Assembly (NCBI RefSeq): GCF_003286125.1
Contig: NZ_QMED01000019.1
Span: 1-64,000 of the forward strand
Length of the DNA: 64,000 nucleotides
Reading direction: 5' to 3'
Source: Algibacillus agarilyticus
GTDB taxonomy: Bacteria > Pseudomonadota > Gammaproteobacteria > Enterobacterales > Alteromonadaceae
Both the position numbers and the translations under genes were made by a program. Below the pieces are notes generated by a model. It had not been told where the DNA came from. It saw nothing but the letters and a program-made list of their open reading frames with translations, and searched no databases. This document shows, in pieces, positions 1-9,322 of the stretch; position 1 is the stretch's first letter; each line of letters starts with the position of its first letter.

Positions 1-1259
1 GTTGCTTCGCTCGTTGCACCATCATAATTGGCAGCTAAATCATGGGTTAAATCATAGCTTTCAAAATCGTCTTCATAAACCAGCGTTTGACCAGCTGTAT
101 CTGAATAAACTTTTAAGTTATCAACTAAGAAATCAGTTGTTGCAACACCACTGGTATCACCTAACTTCATAACAACCGTTCTTACATGCGCATTAGCGAC
201 ATCAGAGGCTACATTAAGTGAAGCTGTTGTGAATGGGCCGTATGAATCACCATTAATAACGACAGTGACTTGGGTTGCATCCCACATCATCTCAACATCA
301 ATCCATTCACCTGGCGTGAATGTGGTGGTGATATTAACAAACTCTGCGTCTGTTACTTCATGGCCGCGTATAGCGAATGTGCCATCAAGAATTTTTAAGT
401 CAACAATCGCATTACTGGTGCTTGTTGAACCATTGAATAACGAAACATAAGCTGTTTTAGCTTCATCGGCCGCTTTTAAAACTGAAACGCTCATTTTACC
501 TTGCGCTAACGCATCTGATGAATCACGTTTGTATCTTAATTCACCGGCATCATCAGTTTTAGTATCTTTAATTGTGGCCACTTTAGTTGTATTAGTATTG
601 CCAGCACTGCCCGTGTCTGGATTTTCAACTGGCGGTACAACAACCGTAGGGTCGATAACAGCAGCGGTTTCAGCTGACGTTGCAGACTCGCTATAACCGA
701 CATTATCTTCATAGCTCACTTGAACCGTGATTTTTTTATCAAGTAAATCAGCTGAGATATCAAGAGAGCCTTCATTTTGACCATCAATTGGTACACCGTC
801 AGCATTCCAAACAAATGTAGTGCCTTCTGGTATGCCATTTAAATCAATCGCTCTGGCGATTAAGGTTGCACCAATTTTGGCATCACCAAAAATACTCAAA
901 TCTAATGGCGAGTTATCTTCAACTGCGTTTGATGTTTTAGCAACAAGCTTTTCAGCGTTACCTGCAGCATCAACATAGTTTACCGTTACCGTTAAGCTTG
1001 AACCAACGTCATTTGAGGTAACGGTGTAGCTTGGGCCTGTTGCATCAGCAATAACACCCGAATCTGTAGACCAAGTGTAAGTCACGTTTTCGCCGTCACC
1101 ATTTGCATCTGACACATCTGCAACTAACGTTTTGCCAACATAAGCATAACCGTCGAGTGAAAGGTTCCCAATGTAATTATTTGAATCTTCATCTCTACCG
1201 TCATTACAACCAGTCAGAGATAGCGCGAGTACCGAAAGTGTTATTAAATTCTTAATCAT
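1..1259 (-). CDS. Secreted lipoprotein with Ig-like repeats and a probable jelly-roll domain (3' end outside window)
   Basis: An open frame runs leftwards from ATG at 1259 to the window edge with no stop, giving about 419 residues. It opens with a lipoprotein signal: MIKNLITLSVLALSLTGC, lipobox LTGC, Cys18. Two Ig-like/PKD-like repeats follow, recognisable by TYTWSTDSG and TFVWNADGV. A Pro/Thr/Asn-rich linker comes next, then a beta-rich segment resembling LamG/concanavalin-like sugar-binding modules (FTPGEWIDVEMMWDATQVTV, later DFLVDNLKVYSD). The segment ending FESYDLTHDLAANYDG looks like a linker into another domain beyond the edge. Such architectures are common in marine polysaccharide lyases, but no catalytic domain is visible here, so the activity is unknown. 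Very acidic and cysteine-poor, as expected for an exported marine protein. Confidence 0.8.
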   Translation of the reverse strand, partial: MIKNLITLSVLALSLTGCNDGRDEDSNNYIGNLSLDGYAYVGKTLVADVSDANGDGENVTYTWSTDSGVIADATGPSYTVTSNDVGSSLTVTVNYVDAAGNAEKLVAKTSNAVEDNSPLDLSIFGDAKIGATLIARAIDLNGIPEGTTFVWNADGVPIDGQNEGSLDISADLLDKKITVQVSYEDNVGYSESATSAETAAVIDPTVVVPPVENPDTGSAGNTNTTKVATIKDTKTDDAGELRYKRDSSDALAQGKMSVSVLKAADEAKTAYVSLFNGSTSTSNAIVDLKILDGTFAIRGHEVTDAEFVNITTTFTPGEWIDVEMMWDATQVTVVINGDSYGPFTTASLNVASDVANAHVRTVVMKLGDTSGVATTDFLVDNLKVYSDTAGQTLVYEDDFESYDLTHDLAANYDGATSEA

Positions 1260-2203
1260 GCTTCACAGCCTATACTTGAATGTTTACGAAAGTTGGTCAA
1301 TTCAATGGTTAATCCGAACAATAATTAAACCATACCATTTGTATTAACAAAAAACACTTTTTTGTTTTACATTTATTATTAAAGTGTAATACCAATTGGT
1401 CAAGCTTTATTTTGAGTTAATATCGTTAATTATTGTTTTTTGGTTAGTTTTTTTTAGTTGAATTGGTTAAATATAGGTCATAAAAAATACTTTAAGCGCT
1501 ATTATCAAAATATTAATTGAAATTTACACAGACTTTTTAACCGCAATAAACTTAAATAACGTTGATTTAATTACAAATAATTGGGAAGGGTTAATCGTGG
1601 ATAAACGAGACAATATAGAAGAATAAGGGTCGAAAATAGATAAAAACAGTTAACAATCGCCCGTTTATTATCCGATTTTTAGCCCACATAAGCGTAGATA
1701 AAACACACTTGAGATCACGTTATAATCTAGGTGACCAACTTGTAATGTTATCTTTTTCTTTTGCAAATAAAGAGGATTAAATCTGGCAGATTAAATTAAA
1801 GCCATAATCTAAAAAGGTTTGAAATTTAATAAAATACAATAAGTTACGCATAAACGTAAAATAATTAATGAATCAATTATTCAGCAGGAAAAAGTTAAAA
1901 ATCAAAATAAGATCTGATAAAAAACAAGGTAACACCCTAAATTGTTATTACCAATTATAATGAACTTTAACGTTAGTTGAGTTAAATGATATAGGTAGGT
2001 TTAAGTGAACAATAGACAGATAAAGACAACATATAAACCATTGTATAGATAGTTTAACAACCCACAGCTTGAACAAATACTCATTTGATTAATGTTTTAT
2101 TGAATATTTGTTAACCCATCAATTCATTTTTTCAGCTCTGCGCTAATCGTGTTCATTAAAATATAGTGTTACAGGATCAAGTAGTAGAAGGAGTCTATTA
2201 CTC
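1260..2203. other. Intergenic, AT-rich, no gene seen
   Basis: About 940 bases between the start of the leftward lipoprotein gene and the stop of the AraC-type gene. I found no credible ORF or RNA gene. It should hold the lipoprotein promoter. Near that start there is an imperfect dyad (ATGGTTAAT near 1303 and ATTAAACCAT near 1324) and a palindrome ACCAATTGGT near 1392, both possible regulator sites. No convincing terminator for the AraC gene is visible. Confidence 0.6.
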
Positions 2204-3061
2204 TTAATCCGTCATTTTTGTTTTGCGTAACTCAGATGGCGTTATACCAAAACGCGCTTTAAAGCGCTCTGTAAATCGAGATTGAGATTGGTAACCACAT
2301 TGCTCAGATATATAACGAATAGCATGCTGTGTTGTCTGCAATAAATGTAGCCCTAACCCCAGCTTCACTTGATCTTTTATTTCTTGCAAGCTGGTAGCTT
2401 CCGCTTTTAGTTTACGTCTTAAAGTTGATTCACTAACGGCCAACTGATCACAAAAATAAGCTAATGTTAATTCCTCTTCTATTGGCATGATTGTTTGTTG
2501 CTGACTAATTAACTGATGTATTTTTTGGCTTATTTTATTATTGCTCACTTGCGATAGCACAGCCTCATGTCCCATGTGACACAACAATTGAATAATTTCT
2601 TTGCGGCGTAATGGCCATAATGCTTCAGGTGCATAACGGGTCCATTCAACAAACTGTTGTAAACACGTATTTAACGTAGCGGTTATTTCGCCTACGCAGT
2701 AATTTGATCCCCCTGTAACAGGTTCAAAGTGATTAATTTTTAAACCAGAAAAATCTTGATATTCAAATTCAATTAATAATGCAAGGTATTCTTTATCTTT
2801 AGGTATATTGCGCATATCAATAGTTGGACTATCAGACAAAAAGATAAAATCGCCCGCATGGCAAGTGATAGCATGATGAGCACCTAATTCTTTATCACCC
2901 GACAAGATAGCAATAAATAAAGGTTTAACTACAGGTACATTTAATAAGTTTTGTTGCTTGTAAGAAGAATAAACGGCAAAAGGTAGCGTTGCATTTTCAG
3001 CGGTCGCTTGTTTGGTGAGTTGTATTAAACGGTGCATATTCACTTTGTTACAATTAAGCAA
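2204..3061 (-). CDS. AraC-family transcriptional regulator
   Basis: 285 residues. The C-terminal 100 or so residues form a two-helix-turn-helix AraC/XylS DNA-binding domain (SESTLRRKLKAE, then ISEQCGYQSQSRFTERFK, ending FGITPSELRK, the usual AraC tail). The N-terminal part (about 1-170) looks like a divergent cupin-type ligand-binding domain, with AITCHAGDFIFLSDSPTIDM resembling the AraC_N/AraC_binding core. A second ATG at residue 9 is a possible start. The gene lies downstream of and co-directional with the beta-helix enzyme gene, with a terminator between them, so it may control that gene and/or the lipoprotein gene to its left. The ligand cannot be told from sequence. Confidence 0.9.
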   Translation of the reverse strand: MLNCNKVNMHRLIQLTKQATAENATLPFAVYSSYKQQNLLNVPVVKPLFIAILSGDKELGAHHAITCHAGDFIFLSDSPTIDMRNIPKDKEYLALLIEFEYQDFSGLKINHFEPVTGGSNYCVGEITATLNTCLQQFVEWTRYAPEALWPLRRKEIIQLLCHMGHEAVLSQVSNNKISQKIHQLISQQQTIMPIEEELTLAYFCDQLAVSESTLRRKLKAEATSLQEIKDQVKLGLGLHLLQTTQHAIRYISEQCGYQSQSRFTERFKARFGITPSELRKTKMTD

Positions 3062-3123
3062 AAGCTGGATGGTGCTTTATTTTATACCTAACCCCCTATT
3101 TAAAATCAACTATCTCACCTAAA

Positions 3124-3152
3124 CAAAAGCGACTAGCCGTTAAGCTAGTCGC
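3124..3152 (-). terminator. Intrinsic terminator after the beta-helix gene
   Basis: A perfect 9-bp stem (GCGACTAGC 3129-3137 and GCTAGTCGC 3144-3152) with a 6-nt loop. Read on the minus strand it is followed by TTTTGTTT. It lies 18 bases past the beta-helix stop codon. Confidence 0.75.
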
Positions 3153-3169
3153 AGGTCATGCTTAATAAT

Positions 3170-5569
3170 TTAATAGGCTCTAATTTTTATATACTGACAA
3201 CCATTGTTAGGCGAGAACTGTAATGTTTGGCCAGACAAGTTACTCGATGCCGCGTAGTTAGCATTAACGGTTAATGAACCTGAACCATCAACCGACGATA
3301 TTGTGCCTCTAAAATCACAAGATTCATTCGCGTTACTATCCCAAGCGGCAAAGTTTTTGCTACTTAAATCACTAGAGAATGTAATACATGAGCTAGATGT
3401 TAGATCAAATTCTACTTTGCTCGACCCTGTATAGGTTTGACAATCACCCACCGGTGGATCTAAAGGATCAGTAGGATCGCTTGTATCAGCCGAAAGTGTT
3501 ATTTTATCTAAATTCATCACACCGCCACTGCCGCCAACAGATGAGTTGACATAAATGACCAATTTATCAACGCCTGTTGCGGTGTTACTCAAAACCACTT
3601 CTCGTTCTTCGTAACTGCCCCAGCCTCCTGTTGGCGATGTAATATAAGTGCCGAGCAATGTACCTGTTTTGCTGCCCTTTCTTATTTCGACCTGATGGCC
3701 AGAACGCACGCCTGAAATATCAAAAATAATAGACTTAATATCGGCAAAATTAACATTATTATAAATCATGCCATCGCCTTTATTCACGTATCCCACAACA
3801 CTTGTTGTCGTAACCGTACCAATAACCTCATCATGATTTTCGGCTTCAATAACATCACCAACGGCATAACTCACCACCGGTGTTACATCACCTTCAGTTG
3901 TGACACCAGAGCTTGGCATTTGCGCGTAAACATCTTCAGCTATTTCTTGAGTCCAGGTTTCTACCGGTGCGCCATCCACGTTTAAATGTTTGAAGTTTGT
4001 ACCATCCCAGCCAAAAGCATATTCAACATCAGGGGTATCAAATAATCCCCATGTGGTAATGGCTGCACCTGCCGTTAATGCTTTTTCAAGTGTATTATTG
4101 ACAAATACGTTATTAGGGCCGGTTGGTCCAGACCAATTAGTCGCATGATCTCCCGATGCATACCAAATAGGTTGCCATGTGCCTGTACCTGGTGCACCAT
4201 CAGTCCAACTTCGGTGTTCAAACGGAACCTTGATTGTGTTGTTTCGAATAATATTATTACGTTCCCAACCGCCATGTAGATTTAAATCCGCATTGAGATC
4301 ATTACCTTCCACGACATTACCCGTTGCAGACCACTGCAGCGTAAGGTGACGGACATTTTTAATGTCATTATTTTTAATTAAGCTGTCATACAATTTGGAG
4401 CCTCGGAAATATCCATTACCGCCAGCACCCTTGTTCCATGAACCATTTAACGTGTTATTTAAAAAAGTCATGTTTTTAGCAAATTCAGTCACAATAGGGT
4501 GTGACCCCACCATTTCTAAATTAACGTTTTCAACCCAACCATTGTAAGCCCACTTAAAAATCAGACCATGGATAGCATCTTCTGGACACACATTTTGATA
4601 ACGAAATTTAACCCCATTAGGATTACTCGACGCATCGTACTCATCAGTGTTATATGTCGCACAATCTGTGCCTGCATTATCCATGGTTAAATGGAAATCA
4701 CGAAAACCGACATCTTCAACAGCAGTAACGGGCATAACACGACTTTTGTAACCTGAGCTATTGGTTTTAGGAATATCAAACTCAAGTGGTTTGTCTAACG
4801 TGATCGTGTCGTTACTGGTATTTTTAGCTTGCACTTTAAAAATCTGAGTGCGCATATGTCCTGTTGTAATATGACCATTAGAACGTTTAGCTGACGGCAC
4901 TTCGCCTAAATCTAAAAAGGCTGTATCATTAGCCGCCCCCACATAAATTAAATCGCCGACCTCAAATAAATCAGCCGCATTAGATTCTAAATGCAATACC
5001 GAATCGCCAATCGCGGCGGTTTGATCAAACTCAATGCCATGCTTCCAATGAAAGTTAATGCTGCCTTCGTAAGCTTGTTCGTTGTTGTGTTTTAATCGCG
5101 TTTCAACTCGAAAAGCACCAAAGCCGGGCCAATATTTTTTATCAAAATCAGGCGCACCATCAGACGCAGCGCCATAAGGTGACCACGAATTAATAACCAC
5201 ACTCGTACCCGTTGCAGGGTCACTGCCTGCACCTTCAATAATGATCCCTGATCGATCAACATGAACTTCATCATGTAAATTAATAACACCTGCCGGTAAT
5301 TTTATAATGATCTTATTACTGGCGCTGTTATTAATGTTAATACCATCAATGATCGCTTGCAGTGCAGCTGAATCATCATTGCCGTCATTAGCGGTCACAC
5401 CTTCATTCACCGCATAAATAGTTTGAGAACCACTCGTGGGTAACGTAGCACCGTTATTATATCCCGGCGCAGCATGTGCATTAACCGAGAATAAAGAACA
5501 CATAAGCCCTAATGAGCAAGCTACACTTATTTTTGATCTTGTCATTTCTGTTGTCATTGTTGTTGACAT
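3170..5569 (-). CDS. Secreted right-handed beta-helix polysaccharide-active enzyme with CBM6-like module
   Basis: 799 residues. The N-terminus has a Sec signal ending VNAHA-AP near residue 33. A pectate-lyase-3 type opening follows (GVTANDGNDDSAALQAIID, then IIIKLPAGVINLHDEVHVD), then a long parallel beta-helix with Asn ladders (FLNNTLNGS, IIRNNTIKVP, VFVNNTLEKAL) to about residue 540. Residues about 567-700 look like a CBM6 carbohydrate-binding module (VIEAENHDEV, then VNLDKITLS-like end), with a Pro/Asp linker after it. The last 90 or so residues are a Cys-containing module starting CQTYTGSSKVEF. Beta-helices of this kind occur in polysaccharide lyases, GH28-like hydrolases and epimerases. 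I cannot assign the substrate. The start is supported by AAGG upstream of ATG at 5569. Confidence 0.8.
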   Translation of the reverse strand: MSTTMTTEMTRSKISVACSLGLMCSLFSVNAHAAPGYNNGATLPTSGSQTIYAVNEGVTANDGNDDSAALQAIIDGININNSASNKIIIKLPAGVINLHDEVHVDRSGIIIEGAGSDPATGTSVVINSWSPYGAASDGAPDFDKKYWPGFGAFRVETRLKHNNEQAYEGSINFHWKHGIEFDQTAAIGDSVLHLESNAADLFEVGDLIYVGAANDTAFLDLGEVPSAKRSNGHITTGHMRTQIFKVQAKNTSNDTITLDKPLEFDIPKTNSSGYKSRVMPVTAVEDVGFRDFHLTMDNAGTDCATYNTDEYDASSNPNGVKFRYQNVCPEDAIHGLIFKWAYNGWVENVNLEMVGSHPIVTEFAKNMTFLNNTLNGSWNKGAGGNGYFRGSKLYDSLIKNNDIKNVRHLTLQWSATGNVVEGNDLNADLNLHGGWERNNIIRNNTIKVPFEHRSWTDGAPGTGTWQPIWYASGDHATNWSGPTGPNNVFVNNTLEKALTAGAAITTWGLFDTPDVEYAFGWDGTNFKHLNVDGAPVETWTQEIAEDVYAQMPSSGVTTEGDVTPVVSYAVGDVIEAENHDEVIGTVTTTSVVGYVNKGDGMIYNNVNFADIKSIIFDISGVRSGHQVEIRKGSKTGTLLGTYITSPTGGWGSYEEREVVLSNTATGVDKLVIYVNSSVGGSGGVMNLDKITLSADTSDPTDPLDPPVGDCQTYTGSSKVEFDLTSSSCITFSSDLSSKNFAAWDSNANESCDFRGTISSVDGSGSLTVNANYAASSNLSGQTLQFSPNNGCQYIKIRAY

Positions 5570-5640
5570 GATGAGTACCTTAATTTTTATTAGTTTTATT
5601 GTTCATTTTTATTTAGTGAACTTTTAAAGGATATTATCGG

Positions 5641-5673
5641 ATAAAAAACAGTCGTTTTTTGCTCCGACTGTTT
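5641..5673 (-). terminator. Terminator-like hairpin in the beta-helix gene leader
   Basis: A perfect 9-bp stem (AAACAGTCG 5646-5654 and CGACTGTTT 5665-5673). On the minus strand the 3' arm runs into a U-tract (TTTTTTAT), the hallmark of an intrinsic terminator. It lies only 70-100 nt before the beta-helix ATG. It could be a leader attenuator or a backup terminator for the operon upstream. Confidence 0.6.
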
Positions 5674-5955
5674 AAAATTAACACAACATAATTGGACTTA
5701 CCACCAAGCCACCAATATAAATTAAACATTTTTATAACAAAAACAACAAATCATTGATCTTTATACCAATTTAACAACCCCTTAATAATTACCGACAAAT
5801 AAAAAATTAAAAACAAACCAAACAGATATGACTAACAGGCCAATTTAATATAACAAACAGATTGAAAGAGGTTTTAGAAAGAGAGTGAAAGAGGTTGAAT
5901 GAAGCAACGATATAGCGTATCCCACAAGTCATGGTATTCATGAAATTAAGACATA

Positions 5956-5990
5956 AAAAAACCCACACCATGTAAACATAGCGTGGGTTT
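5956..5990 (-). terminator. Intrinsic terminator of the alpha-E/ATP-grasp operon
   Basis: An imperfect stem (AACCCACACCATG and CATAGCGTGGGTT) around a short TAAA loop. On the minus strand it ends in a run of seven T. It sits 20 bases past the stop of the alpha-E gene. Confidence 0.8.
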
Positions 5991-6009
5991 TAAAATTAAA
6001 GGTTAGTGA

Positions 6010-6957
6010 TTATTCAGCGTTAATTTCTTCTGCTGTTTTTAAGAAATAAACCTCAGCAAGTGCGGTATGTACTTGCGCTAAATCGATTTGTAGTTCGTCA
6101 ATATAATCATGTAACGCGCCATTTCTAAGACTACGCACATCTTTATTTTTGATTTCATCAGCCGATTCATCGAGTAATTTAATAATACTATCGGCGTTAT
6201 CAATTTGCTGAATGAGTGATTTTAACTCTTGTAAACAAAACAAAAATGAACGCGGAAAAACAGGACTTAACAACATAAACTCTAAAACATCAGCTCGTTG
6301 AACTCGTAACCCCATTTGCTGACGATACATTTGATACGCACTAATTGAACGTAATACACTGATCCATTGAATGTTTTCAAACGGTCGCTCAGTGGTATCT
6401 GACGTGATTAGATTAGCAGAGCGCACATCTAAAATACGTGTTGTCATATCCGCACGCTCAATAATCGAACCAAATCGAATAAAGATATAAGCTTGGTCGT
6501 GATTGATCGTTGCGTCTAAAGCTCCAAAAATTAACAAGGTCGACTCGATTATTTTTTTCAAATATTCAAATCGACCGCGTTTAGACAAGCCTTTATTTTG
6601 GTTATCTTTAATATAATGATAAAGCGAATTAATACCTTCCCAAACACCACGAGGTATAACATCTCGCACCGTACGCGCATTTTCACGGGCATATGAAATA
6701 GAATTTAAAATTGATGACGGGTTATTTTCACCTAGAATAAAAAACCGTAAACAATTTGCTTCTGAAAAATCACTGTGTGTTTCTTCATATTCTTTACGTA
6801 CCCCGATAATATCAACCAAAGGTTCCCAGCCAGTTGAAACACCTTTTGGTAAATCCATTAACAGCATGTTATTAATATTCACTAAACGCGCGATGTTTTC
6901 AGCACGTTCAACATAACGAGCCATCCAATATAAAGTTTCAGCAACTCTTGATAACAT
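6010..6957 (-). CDS. Alpha-E domain protein (DUF403)
   Basis: 315 residues. The family signature is at the N-terminus: MLSRVAETLYWMARYVERAE, followed by IARLVNINNMLL. The rest is predicted helical and has SYARENARTVRDVIPRGVWE, another conserved family block. Alpha-E proteins have no established biochemical role; in genomes they sit beside circularly permuted ATP-grasp and transglutaminase genes, and comparative work has proposed a peptide synthesis or modification pathway. It is the last gene of the block. Its ATG is one base after the ATP-grasp stop and its GGAGG site lies inside the end of that gene, so translational coupling is likely. Confidence 0.92.
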   Translation of the reverse strand: MLSRVAETLYWMARYVERAENIARLVNINNMLLMDLPKGVSTGWEPLVDIIGVRKEYEETHSDFSEANCLRFFILGENNPSSILNSISYARENARTVRDVIPRGVWEGINSLYHYIKDNQNKGLSKRGRFEYLKKIIESTLLIFGALDATINHDQAYIFIRFGSIIERADMTTRILDVRSANLITSDTTERPFENIQWISVLRSISAYQMYRQQMGLRVQRADVLEFMLLSPVFPRSFLFCLQELKSLIQQIDNADSIIKLLDESADEIKNKDVRSLRNGALHDYIDELQIDLAQVHTALAEVYFLKTAEEINAE

Positions 6958-6958
6958 A

Positions 6959-8413
6959 TTAGTGATCCTCCTCGTCGACTATCCAAGTATCTTTACTACC
7001 ACCACCTTGTGAAGAGTTAACCACTAAAGAACCTTTAACCATAGCAACCCGAGTTAGTCCACCCGTCGTAACTTTCACATCATTGGCCGATGACAAAACA
7101 AATGGTCGTAAATCAACATGACGACCTTCCATCTCGCCTTCAGCAAGCGTTGGAACCGTAGAAAGCGCTAACGTTGGCTGTGCAACCCAATTCCGCGGAT
7201 CCGCTTTAATCTGTGCGATTGTCTTCTCTTGTTCAGCTTTAGTCGACTTAGGCCCTATTAACAAACCATAACCACCAGATTCGTTAGCTGGTTTGACCAC
7301 TAATTGATCAATATTTTTTATCACGTAGTCACATTCTTTGGGATCTAAGCATTTATAAGTCGGTACATTATCTATTTTAGGCTCTTCACCTAAATAATAT
7401 TTAATGATTTCAGGAACATAAGCATAAACCACTTTATCATCAGCTACACCAGCACCTGGCGCATTAACCAAAGCGACATTACCTTTAGACCAAGCACGCA
7501 TTAAGCCCGCAACACCTAATGTAGAATCAGGGTTAAACGCTTCAGGATCGATAAACATGTCATCAATACGACGGTAAATAACATCAACACGACGTAAGCC
7601 CGATACGGTTTTCATATACACGCAATCATCTTTTTCAACAACGAGATCACGGCCTTCTACCAATTCACAACCCATTTCACGAGCTAAATAACAATGCTCA
7701 AAATAAGCAGAATTAAAAACACCTGGAGTTAACACAACCACTTCGGGTTTATCTAAAGGACGAGGCGACATACTTGCCAACATATCAAATAAGTCAGATG
7801 TATAATCAGTCACGGGTAATACCGACATGCGTTCAAATAGTTCCGGAAAAACACGTTTCATCACCGACCGATTTTCAAGCATATAAGAAACCCCCGATGG
7901 CACACGAAGGTTGTCTTCTAAGACATACATTTTTCCTTGTCCATCTCGAACTAAATCAGAACCACAGATGTGAGCCCAAGTTTGGCTAGGTGGTGAGATA
8001 CCAACACATTGCTTTCTAAAATTAACCGAATTAGTCAATAAATCCTTTGGAAAAATGCCATCTTTAATAATTTTTTGGTCGTGATATAAATCATCAATAA
8101 ATAGGTTAAGCGCTTTAACCCGCTGCTTTAAACCGTATTCAATTGACTGCCATTCAGACTTTTGAATAATTCGAGGTACCACATCAAACGGCCAAGCGCG
8201 ATCAATGGTTTTACCTTCACCGTATACGGTAAACGTGATCCCCATTTCTTTAATCGCAAAGTCAGACGCAGCACGCGCTTGATTTAAATCTTCTTTAGAT
8301 AAGTCACTAAAAAATTTAGCCAATTCAGCGCCGTGCGCTCGTGGTTTAGCATTATCACCTATGAGCTCATCAAAAAACCCATTAGTTTGGTATGCTCGCC
8401 AATCAATCCCCAT
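6959..8413 (-). CDS. Circularly permuted ATP-grasp protein (DUF404/DUF407)
   Basis: 484 residues, the usual length. Recognisable blocks are ICGSDLVRDGQGKMYVLEDN, then RVPSGVSYMLENR, VVVLTPGVFNSAYFEH, and a late QLVVKPANESGGYGLLIG loop matching the permuted ATP-grasp nucleotide site. The family is predicted to form carboxylate-amine bonds with ATP; the natural substrate is unknown. A good ribosome site (AAGGAG) precedes ATG at 8413. It is paralogous to the N-terminal half of the fused gene at 9319-11832, so the cluster has two ATP-grasp copies. Confidence 0.92.
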   Translation of the reverse strand: MGIDWRAYQTNGFFDELIGDNAKPRAHGAELAKFFSDLSKEDLNQARAASDFAIKEMGITFTVYGEGKTIDRAWPFDVVPRIIQKSEWQSIEYGLKQRVKALNLFIDDLYHDQKIIKDGIFPKDLLTNSVNFRKQCVGISPPSQTWAHICGSDLVRDGQGKMYVLEDNLRVPSGVSYMLENRSVMKRVFPELFERMSVLPVTDYTSDLFDMLASMSPRPLDKPEVVVLTPGVFNSAYFEHCYLAREMGCELVEGRDLVVEKDDCVYMKTVSGLRRVDVIYRRIDDMFIDPEAFNPDSTLGVAGLMRAWSKGNVALVNAPGAGVADDKVVYAYVPEIIKYYLGEEPKIDNVPTYKCLDPKECDYVIKNIDQLVVKPANESGGYGLLIGPKSTKAEQEKTIAQIKADPRNWVAQPTLALSTVPTLAEGEMEGRHVDLRPFVLSSANDVKVTTGGLTRVAMVKGSLVVNSSQGGGSKDTWIVDEEDH

Positions 8414-8443
8414 AGCTATCTCCTTAATGCCTAAACTCGCTGT

Positions 8444-9322
8444 TTATTTCAGTCGAGTCATATCTACAGCAACGTTTAATTGATGTGCGCCACCGCCAAA
8501 AACAACACCTTTTAAAGGCGTTACATCTGAAAAATCTCTGCCTATCGCCAAACTTATATGTTGGTCAGTTGGTAAGATGTTATTGGTTGGATCAAAATCA
8601 ATCCAACCTAATTCTGGAACGTAAATAGCAAACCATGCATGCGTAGCGTCGGCACCTTCAAGTTTTATTTCACCTTCGGGTGGGATCGTTTCTATATAGC
8701 CACTAACATACCGACCTGCGAGCCCTAAACTACGCAAACAAGCGAGAGCAAAGTGTGCAAAATCTTGGCAAACGCCCTTTTTATGTGCAAAAACAGTGCT
8801 CAAAGGGGTGCTGATTGTGGTAAATCCAGGGTTATACTCAAAGTCATTAAAGATCCGTGCCATTAAACACTCACAAGCCGAAATAATTGATCGTCCAGGC
8901 GTAAATGACTCTAAAGCATACCCGCGTATTGCTTCGTTAAATGGCGTAAAATAAGAGGGTAAACAAAATTCTGCAGCCTTTAATAAATCAAAACTGTTCG
9001 GTGTTCTTAATTGCTCACGGACCCCTTCCCAGGTCAAAATATAATTAAATAAGCTATTTTGATCGCGCAATAACACTTCGACTTCACTGGTGGCCGTTAC
9101 AATCAAACAATCATGCTGGGTTGGTATTTCAAATACCGTAACCTGATTGCCAAAATAATCATTAAAATAGCGTAAGTAATCAGCTTGTGGACTAATCTTT
9201 ATCTCGCTTTTCAAACAAAGTTGAAAAAGGTTATTCAACGGCGTTAAACGCGCTTGGTTTTGACACAAACTAACTTGATCTGAATATTGATAAGTTGTTG
9301 TATGCTTTATTCGAAATTTCAC
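8444..9322 (-). CDS. Bacterial transglutaminase-like cysteine protease/transferase
   Basis: 292 residues from the GTG at 9322. I prefer this start over the ATG at 9349 because GTG overlaps the preceding TGA as GTGA, has AGGA just upstream, and gives the family's usual opening KFRIKHTTTYQYSD. The papain-like triad is visible: Cys185 in KKGVCQDFAH, His228 in DATHAWF and Asp243 in WIDFDPTNN. The N-terminal 80 or so residues are the BTG N-domain. The family may cut or transfer at amide bonds; with the neighbouring ATP-grasp and alpha-E genes it probably acts on a peptide or peptide-tagged product. Confidence 0.9.
   Translation of the reverse strand: MKFRIKHTTTYQYSDQVSLCQNQARLTPLNNLFQLCLKSEIKISPQADYLRYFNDYFGNQVTVFEIPTQHDCLIVTATSEVEVLLRDQNSLFNYILTWEGVREQLRTPNSFDLLKAAEFCLPSYFTPFNEAIRGYALESFTPGRSIISACECLMARIFNDFEYNPGFTTISTPLSTVFAHKKGVCQDFAHFALACLRSLGLAGRYVSGYIETIPPEGEIKLEGADATHAWFAIYVPELGWIDFDPTNNILPTDQHISLAIGRDFSDVTPLKGVVFGGGAHQLNVAVDMTRLK

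Larger units (their letters stand above)
5570..6009. other. Intergenic between the alpha-E gene and the beta-helix gene
   Basis: About 440 AT-rich bases without an ORF. It contains two minus-strand hairpins listed separately: the terminator of the alpha-E operon at 5956-5990 and a terminator-like hairpin at 5641-5673 in the leader of the beta-helix gene. The promoter of the beta-helix gene must lie here; I could not pick out a clear -35/-10 pair. Confidence 0.6.
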
